Shown: positions 1-5,520 of the stretch, one piece after another | Numbering within the stretch: the first letter of the stretch is position 1 | Layout: each line of letters opens with the position of its first letter | Position numbers and translations under genes: made by a program | Source: JAFEBO01 sp036392375 | Lineage (GTDB): Bacteria > Planctomycetota > Phycisphaerae > Phycisphaerales > UBA1924 | Length of the DNA stretch: 12,732 nt | Reading direction: 5' to 3' | Assembly: GCA_036392375.1 (NCBI GenBank) | Contig: DASVYC010000095.1 | Span: 1 to 12,732 of the forward strand | Notes under the pieces: generated by a model | The model's input: only the letters and a program-made list of their open reading frames with translations | Told to the model about the DNA's origin: nothing | Databases searched by the model: none

Positions 1-1
1 C

Positions 2-169
2 CATCCCGAGCTCACAAGCCGCCCGCTGCGTCCGCAACCGATGTTCATGGGCCTGGTGGCCGCATCGATCGTCCGCAAGATCGGGCGTGACCAGGCGCTC
101 CTGGACGCGGACGTGTCGCGGTGGCTGCGGCCGCTGTCGAACGCGCGGCCCCAGCCGCAGACGGTGTGA
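2..169 (+). CDS. 3' end of an unrecognised protein (partial)
   Basis: An open frame enters the window at base 2 and stops at TGA 167-169, giving the last 55 residues of a protein that starts outside the window. The tail has an alternating hydrophobic and basic stretch (MFMGLVAASIVRKIG), then DQALLDADVSRWLRPL, and ends in a short proline- and glutamine-rich tail. Third codon positions are mostly G or C, like the neighbouring genes, which supports real coding. I do not recognise the family from this fragment. No terminator-like hairpin follows; the 10-bp tandem repeat begins about 12 bases after the stop. Confidence 0.55.
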   Translation, partial: HPELTSRPLRPQPMFMGLVAASIVRKIGRDQALLDADVSRWLRPLSNARPQPQTV

Positions 170-180
170 GTGGGGCGCGT

Positions 181-230
181 GGGTGCAGGTGGGTGCACAT
201 GGGCGCACATGGGCGCACATGGGCGCACAT
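181..230. repeat. 10-bp tandem repeat, five units
   Basis: Five head-to-tail decamers are visible. The units at 201-210, 211-220 and 221-230 are identical (GGGCGCACAT). The unit at 191-200 differs by one base (GGGTGCACAT), and the unit at 181-190 is more diverged (GGGTGCAGGT). The array lies between the stop of the partial gene and the end of the convergent hypothetical gene, so it is probably non-coding. The unit is close to one helical turn. It is too short and spacer-free to be a CRISPR array. Confidence 0.9.
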
Positions 231-263
231 GGGGGGTGATCTGCGGACCCGGATGTCAGCGGT

Positions 264-941
264 CTACCGCGTGGAGTGCTGCTCGGCGTGGGCGTGCTGG
301 CTCAGCCACCGGCCGGCGTCGAGCAGGATCAGGGCCGAGAAGCGATCGGCGCGACCGAGCGAGATGATCGCGTTGTGGAGGAGCGCCTCGGCGTAGAGGC
401 GGTGTTCGCCGCTGGCCATCTCCACGGCGCGGCGCAGAAACACATGGATCGCCCACGGGTGGTTCGTGGCGTTGTCGGGCTGCAGGTGCTCGATCATCCA
501 GTCGGCGGCGGCATTGACCCGCGGGCGGGCGGACTCTCCCGCGTGGCTGAGCGCGTGCAGGCAGCAAAGCTCCGCCTGGGTCCACGTCTCGATCGTGAGC
601 GAGTCGCGCTCGCGCACGAGCCAGGGGTTGGGTGAGATCGCATCCTCGAAGCCGAACCGGGATTGAGAAGAAGCGACCCGAGACCACCACCGGATATCGG
701 TGCCGGCGTCCGGGGGCGGCAGCGGGGCGAGATGAGGTGCGACGGCCAAGTGAGCCAGCAAGTAGGAATCGATACGGCGCCGATGCCCCGCCTCGTCACG
801 AAACTCCGAGAACACCGGCAGCTTCGATGCATCAATCGGCGGGTCAAGCAACGCGGCCCACGGGGTTCCGAATAGCGCGAGCTTTGACTCCCGTACCAGG
901 CGAACTCCCCAATCCCCCAAGCCCTGTTTCCCGTTCGCCAT
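264..941 (-). CDS. Hypothetical protein, mostly alpha-helical
   Basis: A 225-residue protein if translation begins at ATG 939-941 (MANGKQGLGDWG). A GTG six codons upstream (957-959) is possible, but neither has a clear Shine-Dalgarno sequence. There is no signal peptide or obvious membrane segment. The C-terminal half is predicted helical and rich in Trp, His and Ala: TWTQAELCCLHALSHAGES around residues 120-138 and QPDNATNHPWAIHVFLRR around 154-171. These have the look of conserved blocks in a repeat or toroid fold, but I cannot assign a family. It ends at TAG 264-266, close to the tandem repeat. The 134-bp divergent spacer to the PilZ-like gene suggests its own promoter. It is likely a soluble protein of unknown function. 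Confidence 0.75.
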   Translation of the reverse strand: MANGKQGLGDWGVRLVRESKLALFGTPWAALLDPPIDASKLPVFSEFRDEAGHRRRIDSYLLAHLAVAPHLAPLPPPDAGTDIRWWSRVASSQSRFGFEDAISPNPWLVRERDSLTIETWTQAELCCLHALSHAGESARPRVNAAADWMIEHLQPDNATNHPWAIHVFLRRAVEMASGEHRLYAEALLHNAIISLGRADRFSALILLDAGRWLSQHAHAEQHSTR

Positions 942-1075
942 AGTTATCAGTATGTACACGCGAGAGAAGCAGTTCCAGACGGCGCATACGAAATACTCGG
1001 GATGCGTCGAAGCAATTCTGCGTCAAACCTATTTCGGGGGTTGCCCTTGGTGTGCACGATAGAGAAATTCAATGC

Positions 1076-1510
1076 ATGCCGACAGCAACTGTTCGCGCCG
1101 CGTGGGGATCGGGTGTGGCTGCGCCCGTCGAAAGCCCGGGGAAACTCCGGTTGATACAGCCGCGTCCCAACGGGAATCGCTTTCAGGCTGAGGTGGACCT
1201 CGCCGAATTGGACGAGCGGGAGCGCCCGGGGATGACCTGGCAGGCCCGCACATCGGAACTCAGCCGATCTCATCTGGTGCTGATCTCGCGCCGGATGTGC
1301 TATGTCGGAAGAACACTCGCGGTGGCAATTCACCTGATTGATGACCGTCCTGTGCCGCTGCTCGGAGGGGTTGTGAGCTGCGAATACAACGACGACGGCC
1401 TGTACCGCATCGATCTGGACCTGCTCCGGATTGACGAGGGGCACGCGGTGTACGAGTGGGCGCACACCGCGGGCGTTCGTCGCGCGGCCAAGCCTCGTAG
1501 CGGGGGGTGA
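1076..1510 (+). CDS. Small PilZ-like domain protein
   Basis: A 144-residue protein from ATG 1076 (MPTATVRAAWG). An in-frame GTG at 1052 would add eight residues, and neither start has a convincing ribosome-binding site. The central part reads as the beta-barrel pattern of PilZ domains: ARTSELSRSHLVLISRRM (a strand, then the S-R-S-x-x-L turn), CYVGRTLAVAIHL, then GGVVSCEYNDDGLYRIDLDL, which matches the usual end block of valine, cysteine or arginine, and D-G-x-Y-x-I. PilZ domains commonly bind cyclic di-GMP through an N-terminal RxxxR and a D/NxSxxG motif. Here the RxxxR is not obvious and the glycine of the second motif is replaced, so nucleotide binding may be lost. There is no membrane segment. 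It converges on the helix-turn-helix gene. Confidence 0.6.
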   Translation: MPTATVRAAWGSGVAAPVESPGKLRLIQPRPNGNRFQAEVDLAELDERERPGMTWQARTSELSRSHLVLISRRMCYVGRTLAVAIHLIDDRPVPLLGGVVSCEYNDDGLYRIDLDLLRIDEGHAVYEWAHTAGVRRAAKPRSGG

Positions 1511-1522
1511 GCGCGTCGCTCA
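1508..1522. terminator. Inverted repeat spanning two convergent stop codons
   Basis: The 15-base sequence TGAGCGCGTCGCTCA is a perfect inverted repeat with 6-bp arms (1508-1513 and 1517-1522) and a 3-base loop. Its left end is the TGA stop of the PilZ-like gene. Its right end, read on the minus strand, is the TGA stop of the gene at 1520-2041. A shared bidirectional terminator is plausible from the position, but neither side has a T-tract, so this is inference. Confidence 0.4.
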
Positions 1523-2041
1523 GGCACCCGTGCGGACGGTGCGATTGGCGCGGAGATTCAGTATCAACTCAACCTGTCCAGTCGGGAGCTGTGTCCGACG
1601 CGCAATATCGACAGGGCCGATGCCCTGCTCGGCGAGCGCGCAGACCTCGACATGCAGCGGGTCGGTGAAGATCGAGTGCGCATCCCGCGGCTTGGGCTCG
1701 ACCACTCGGTCGTGATGCCGCGATGGTGATGGAGGCGGGGCCGCGGCCACCACGGCTGCGCGTCGCTCGGCGTCGCGCAGCTCGGTGAGGGTGGCATCGG
1801 CGCGCTCGATGAGCTTGTCGAGCCGCTCGGCCCGGGATTCGAGTTCGTCGATGAGATCGCGGGCGAGCTTCTCGGCGCTGTCGCGGGCGTGCCCGGGCAG
1901 GTCGCGTTTGCGGGCCATGAGCCCCCACAGGAGCAGCACGGCGCCGATCCCAAGGGCGCCGCCGGCGAGCAGAATCTCACGCACGCCGAAGGTGTCGGGG
2001 CTCAGGCCCAGGGTGAGATTGTTGAGTGCGTGCGCGAGCAA
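1520..2041 (-). CDS. Membrane-anchored coiled-coil protein with C-terminal helix-turn-helix (DUF2802/DUF6115-like)
   Basis: I place the start at TTG 2039-2041, because a full GGAGGT lies 8 bases upstream (2050-2055). The frame stays open to 2239, but that extension is Pro/Arg-rich and runs into the divergent tilS region. The resulting 173-residue protein has a single membrane segment at about residues 21-42 (ILLAGGALGIGAVLLLWGL), a basic stop-transfer run, and a charged coiled coil at about 55-95. A proline linker follows, then a helix-turn-helix at about 128-164 (VCALAEQGIGPVDIARRT, then TGQVELILNL). That order matches small membrane-bound DUF2802/DUF6115-type proteins, some of which lie near motility genes in other bacteria. 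The present neighbours do not support a motility role. Function is unknown; the architecture is well supported. Confidence 0.75.
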   Translation of the reverse strand: MLAHALNNLTLGLSPDTFGVREILLAGGALGIGAVLLLWGLMARKRDLPGHARDSAEKLARDLIDELESRAERLDKLIERADATLTELRDAERRAAVVAAAPPPSPSRHHDRVVEPKPRDAHSIFTDPLHVEVCALAEQGIGPVDIARRTQLPTGQVELILNLRANRTVRTGA

Positions 2042-2049
2042 TGGCTTCG

Positions 2050-2055
2050 ACCTCC
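2050..2055 (-). promoter_or_regulatory. Strong Shine-Dalgarno deciding a TTG start
   Basis: On the minus strand GGAGGT is followed by an 8-base spacer and TTG (2041-2039). This is the best ribosome-binding site in the window, and it fixes the start of the coiled-coil/helix-turn-helix gene. Confidence 0.75.
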
Positions 2056-2068
2056 GTGTCTTGCCGGC

Positions 2069-2103
2069 GAGGAGCGTTTCTGAGGAGCGTCCCGAGGGAG
2101 CGT
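2069..2103. repeat. Three short direct repeats in a divergent promoter region
   Basis: GAGGAGCGT occurs at 2069-2077 and 2082-2090, and a version with one extra G (GAGGGAGCGT) at 2094-2103. The start-to-start spacings are 13 and 12 bases. They lie between the divergent starts at 2041 and 2169, just upstream of the GGAGGT site, where operator sites would be expected. A regulatory role is inferred only from position. Confidence 0.45.
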
Positions 2104-2168
2104 TCCTGTTTGGGGCCGCCGCGGGGCGGTGGGTGCCGCGGTCGGCACGGGGAAAGTACCATCTCGGC

Positions 2169-3254
2169 GTGCCGTACGCCACTCCATCGCCGCAATCTTC
2201 CGGGGACGGGCGCGGACCCGGGGCGGGTTTGTCGGGCAAGTCACACCCGGTGGGCCGGGCGATCCTGGCATCGTGGCGGCGGCTGACGGGTGGGAATGCG
2301 ACGCGGGATGAGGATCGGCGGACGCTGGTGGCGTTGTCGGGCGGGGCGGACTCGACCGCGTTGCTGTTGGCGCTCGCGAGTCAGCCGCGGTCGGTGGCGG
2401 CGGCGCACGTGGTGCACGACATGCGTCCAGCCCCCGAGGCCGAAGGGGACCGGGCGGCGTGTGAGCGGCTGTGCGCGGCGGTTGGCGTGGCGTTCGTGTC
2501 GCGGGCGATCGCGGTGCGGGGTGCGGGAGGGAATCTGGAAGCCACGGCTCGGCGGGCGCGGTACGAAGCACTGCGGGATCTGGCGCTCGAAACGGGCTGC
2601 CGCTTCGTGGCGACGGGGCACCACGCCGAGGATCAGATGGAGACGCTGCTGATGCGGCTGCTGCGTGGGAGCGGGCTGCACGGGATGAGCGGTATCCGCG
2701 CGCGGCGCGGGATCGGCTCGTCGGTGGTGTTGATGCGCCCGATGCTAAGCGTGGGGCGTGCGGACGCGGAGCGGTTGTGCCGAGATCTTGGTGTGGCGTG
2801 GCGGACCGATGCGACCAACGCTGATGTGCGGTACCTGCGGGCTCGGCTGCGCCGGGAGGTGATGCCGGCGCTGTTGGCGATTGCGCCGCAGGCGCCCAGG
2901 CACGCCGTGTCGGTCGCGCGGGCCATGGCCGACGCGGGGGCGATTATGCGGGAAGCCGGGGAGGCGGCGCTGGGGCGGGCGGCGGTGCAGGCGAGCGATC
3001 AGGCTGGCGAGCGGGGCGGAAGTTGGAGCCGTGACGCCCTTCGCCGTGAGCCGCCGGGCGTGCTCCGTGAGGCGGCGGCGACGCTGGTCCGGCGTGGCGG
3101 CGGCACGGTGCGGCGGCGCGAGATTGCGGGCGTGGTGCGTGCGATCCGTTCCGATGATCGGACGGAGCGGCGCTTCGAGTTTGAGGGGTGTGTGCTGCGG
3201 GTGGGGTCCAGCGAGGTTCTGGTCGAGCCCCGGGGGCGATCGTTGCCCGGTTAG
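2169..3254 (+). CDS. tilS: tRNA(Ile)-lysidine synthase TilS
   Basis: TilS uses ATP and lysine to convert the wobble cytidine of tRNA-Ile(CAU) to lysidine, which switches decoding from AUG to AUA; it acts in the cytoplasm and is normally essential. The PP-loop SGGADSTALLLAL sits at about residues 57-69 for a GTG start at 2169. It is followed by the family blocks HVVHDMRP, RRARYEALRDLA, GHHAEDQMETLLMRLLRGSG and, further on, DATNADVRYLRARLRREVMP. The start is uncertain: GTG 2250 would place the PP-loop near residue 30, as in most homologues, and no ribosome-binding site decides between them. The protein is 361 residues or about 334 with the later start, within the usual range. The stop TAG overlaps the stop of ctaB. 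Confidence 0.92.
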   Translation: MPYATPSPQSSGDGRGPGAGLSGKSHPVGRAILASWRRLTGGNATRDEDRRTLVALSGGADSTALLLALASQPRSVAAAHVVHDMRPAPEAEGDRAACERLCAAVGVAFVSRAIAVRGAGGNLEATARRARYEALRDLALETGCRFVATGHHAEDQMETLLMRLLRGSGLHGMSGIRARRGIGSSVVLMRPMLSVGRADAERLCRDLGVAWRTDATNADVRYLRARLRREVMPALLAIAPQAPRHAVSVARAMADAGAIMREAGEAALGRAAVQASDQAGERGGSWSRDALRREPPGVLREAAATLVRRGGGTVRRREIAGVVRAIRSDDRTERRFEFEGCVLRVGSSEVLVEPRGRSLPG

Positions 3255-4216
3255 CGCCAGGAGCGGAGCACGGCCTCGGCGACCAGCACGATGAGCAGCA
3301 GCGGCAGGTGCGCGATCGACGCGAGGAAGACTCGGCGGGCGGACGGGCGGGTGCGGTCGATGGCGAACCGCACCGCCAGGTACAGGAACGCGAGCGATGA
3401 GACGATCGCGAACGCCGCGAAGACGATTCCGGCTCGCGCGGGCATCGCGTACGAGGGCAGGAGCGTGGCGGGGATGAGCAGCAGGGACCAGAGGAGCACG
3501 CCGCGGGCGGTGCGGACGCCCGTGGGGTCTTCGACGGCGAGCACCTTGAAGCCGCCCAGGGAGTAGTCCTCGCGGTACATCCAGGCGATGGCCAGGAAGT
3601 GGGGGAGCTGCCAGACGAACATGAGGGCGAAGAGCGACCAGCCGCCGAGCTGCGTGAGGGCGAACCAGCCCTCGGCGTTGGACATGCCCGCGCCGGCGCA
3701 CCAGCCGATGAGCGGTGGGAGGGCGCCCGGCACGGCACCGACGAGCGTAGAGATCGGCGAGCGGGGCTTGAGGGGCGTGTAGACGGCGACGTAGCTGACG
3801 ATGCAGGCGAGCGAGACGAGGGCGGCCCAGATGTTCGTGCATGCCGCGAGCAGGGTCACGCCGACGACGCTCTCGATGACGCCGGCGACCAGGGCCTGGC
3901 GGGGCGTGATCCGGGCCTGGGGAAGCGGGCGGTGCGCGGTCCGCGGCATGCGTGCGTCACGCTCACGCTCCATCCACTCGTTGAGGGTGTTGGCGCCGAG
4001 GGAAGAGAGAGCGGTGCCCAGTCCGGTGGCGACAGCGACGAAGCCGAGGTTGGCGTAGCTCCACTGGGTGCCCAGGGCGGCCAGCACGAAGCCCACGAGC
4101 GAGGTGATCGTGACGAGGCGGGTGATGCCCGGCTTGCCCGCTTCGACGAACGACATCCACAGAGGCCGGGCGGGAACGGCGACGGACGTCTTGGGGTTCA
4201 ATGTGGCTCGGGACAA
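3251..4216 (-). CDS. ctaB: Protoheme IX farnesyltransferase (heme O synthase)
   Basis: This integral membrane UbiA-family enzyme transfers a farnesyl group to the heme b vinyl side chain, giving heme O for haem-copper oxidases. The 321-residue protein has about eight or nine hydrophobic segments. The first Asp-rich prenyl-diphosphate motif is NEWMERERDARMPRTAHRPL (about residues 79-98), where MxRTxxRPL is typical of CtaB. It also has YTPLKPRSPISTLVGAVPGA and PPLIGW (about 146-172), and the second loop block HFLAIAWMYREDYSLGG (about 206-222). These separate it from menaquinone and ubiquinone prenyltransferases. The start is TTG 4214-4216 with GGAG six bases upstream. No cytochrome oxidase genes are in this window. 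It lies 39 nt downstream of the EEP gene and could share its transcript. Confidence 0.93.
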   Translation of the reverse strand: MSRATLNPKTSVAVPARPLWMSFVEAGKPGITRLVTITSLVGFVLAALGTQWSYANLGFVAVATGLGTALSSLGANTLNEWMERERDARMPRTAHRPLPQARITPRQALVAGVIESVVGVTLLAACTNIWAALVSLACIVSYVAVYTPLKPRSPISTLVGAVPGALPPLIGWCAGAGMSNAEGWFALTQLGGWSLFALMFVWQLPHFLAIAWMYREDYSLGGFKVLAVEDPTGVRTARGVLLWSLLLIPATLLPSYAMPARAGIVFAAFAIVSSLAFLYLAVRFAIDRTRPSARRVFLASIAHLPLLLIVLVAEAVLRSWR

Positions 4217-4222
4217 CGCGGG

Positions 4223-4226
4223 CTCC
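4223..4226 (-). promoter_or_regulatory. Shine-Dalgarno for the ctaB TTG start
   Basis: GGAG on the minus strand lies six bases before TTG 4216-4214. This supports the non-ATG start over the next in-frame TTG five codons inside. Confidence 0.6.
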
Positions 4227-4255
4227 GGGAGGCAAAGGGTACGCGTCCAGTCGCG

Positions 4256-5497
4256 TCACTTCCCCGGCACGACGAGGTCCATCCACACTGGGAAGTGGTC
4301 GCTGGGGAACTTGCCCGCGATGTTCGAGGCCGGTAACGCGCGCCACACGCCGCTGGCGGCGACCTTGAGATCGCGCGAGGGAATGACATGATCGACGCGC
4401 ATCTTGAAGAGCGCGGTGTCGGTGGGCTCGAGGCCGGGAATATCGAGGTCGGCCTTGGGCGGATCGAACTTCAGCACCCGACGGTTCGCCAGGAGCTTGG
4501 CGATCGGATTCTTGTACGTGTCGCCTTTTTTGGGGTCGGCGTTGAGATCGCCAAGGATGACGAAGGAGGCGTCGGAGGAGAGACCGCCGTAGGTCGATTT
4601 GTCGTCAACGAGGTACGGGTCGTTGAAGAGATAGTCCATCCAGAGGCGGATCTCGTCGTGGTTGCGGCGGCCGTTGCGGTCTTCCGGGCCGTCGAAGACC
4701 GGGGGCGTGGGGTGCGAGCAGAGCAGGTGGAGGACGCTGCCGTTGGGGAGCTTGACCGGGACGTCCCAGTGGCTCTTGCTGGAGAGGCGGAAGAGCTTGC
4801 GTTCGTCGTCGCTGTAGTAGGGCGTGCCGTCCGCTTTGCTCGGCATGAAGTTGCCGGGCATGTAGTCCCAGGGCATGCGCTGGAAGGTGCGGATGTTGTC
4901 GATGTCGATGACGAGGCGTTCGTCTACGAGCAGGGCCATGGCGTACTGACCGGGGAAGGTGCCGAAGCCCCAGCAGTCGTTGCCGTAGAGGCGGCCGTCC
5001 TTGGTCTGCGGGCCCGGATCGCCGTTGGGCCCACCGAGCGGCGGGGGCGGGAAGATGTCGGTGACGGTGCCGTCGTTGTCGAGGTCGTGGCCGCTGAAGA
5101 CGCCGGTGTTGCTGGGGGCCATGAACGCGACGTACGCGATCGGCTCCAGCCCCGCGGCCTGGGGCTTGCTGAGGTAGTTGCTGATAAAGCGTGCGGCGTT
5201 CTGGCCGGGCTCTTCACCCGCGACGAAGCCCGGAGACCCGGGCATGTCGTATGCGATCTCGTTCAGGAAGATGATATTGGGGCGGATGCGCTGGATGACC
5301 TCGGCGACGGCCTTCAGGCGAGGATGGTCGGGGCGCTTGACGTCCTCGGTGCGGATGTCCTCGATGTTGAAGGTGGCGACGCGGAGGGTGATCGCGGCTG
5401 GTGGGGCGGAAGGGGGCGGCGTGGATGCGTCCGGCTGAGCGAGCGCGATGCAGGACGACCACACGAATGCGACCAACGCGAAGAGCTGGAGCTTCAT
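4256..5497 (-). CDS. Secreted endonuclease/exonuclease/phosphatase family protein
   Basis: A 413-residue protein with a type I signal peptide (residues 1-20, hydrophobic core then IALA before Gln21) and a proline-rich spacer to about 35. The DNase I-like EEP fold motifs appear in order: ATFNIEDI (Asn44), FLNEIA (Glu80), WGFGTFPGQYAMALLV (about 176-191), CSHPTPP (His262), LGDLNADP (Asp317, Asn319), VDHVIPS, and SDHFPVWMDL (Asp400, His401). All metal and catalytic positions expected of a phosphodiesterase or phosphatase look intact. An acidic calcium-loop-like insert, DLDNDGTVTD, lies at about 138-147. The substrate (nucleic acid, sugar phosphate or lipid phosphate) cannot be read from sequence; the signal peptide predicts extracytoplasmic action. 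It begins 23 nt after the pseudopilin stop. Confidence 0.88.
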   Translation of the reverse strand: MKLQLFALVAFVWSSCIALAQPDASTPPPSAPPAAITLRVATFNIEDIRTEDVKRPDHPRLKAVAEVIQRIRPNIIFLNEIAYDMPGSPGFVAGEEPGQNAARFISNYLSKPQAAGLEPIAYVAFMAPSNTGVFSGHDLDNDGTVTDIFPPPPLGGPNGDPGPQTKDGRLYGNDCWGFGTFPGQYAMALLVDERLVIDIDNIRTFQRMPWDYMPGNFMPSKADGTPYYSDDERKLFRLSSKSHWDVPVKLPNGSVLHLLCSHPTPPVFDGPEDRNGRRNHDEIRLWMDYLFNDPYLVDDKSTYGGLSSDASFVILGDLNADPKKGDTYKNPIAKLLANRRVLKFDPPKADLDIPGLEPTDTALFKMRVDHVIPSRDLKVAASGVWRALPASNIAGKFPSDHFPVWMDLVVPGK

Positions 5498-5520
5498 GTC
5501 GGAAACGTAGCCGCCGCGTG

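Noticed and set aside
181..230. CRISPR array
   Set aside because: Units are 10 bp and contiguous, without unique spacers, and no cas genes are present.
1785..2168. N-terminal extension of tilS in the same frame
   Set aside because: It is Ser/Arg-rich, overlaps the divergent coiled-coil gene, and would put the PP-loop about 185 residues in, unlike any TilS I know.
2042..2239. Upstream extension of the coiled-coil/helix-turn-helix gene
   Set aside because: The extension is Pro/Arg-rich and overlaps the tilS start, whereas GGAGGT plus TTG 2041 gives a clean start just before the membrane helix.
2745..3842. A long minus-strand frame across tilS and ctaB
   Set aside because: It is Arg/Pro/His-rich and overlaps two strongly recognised genes in other frames.
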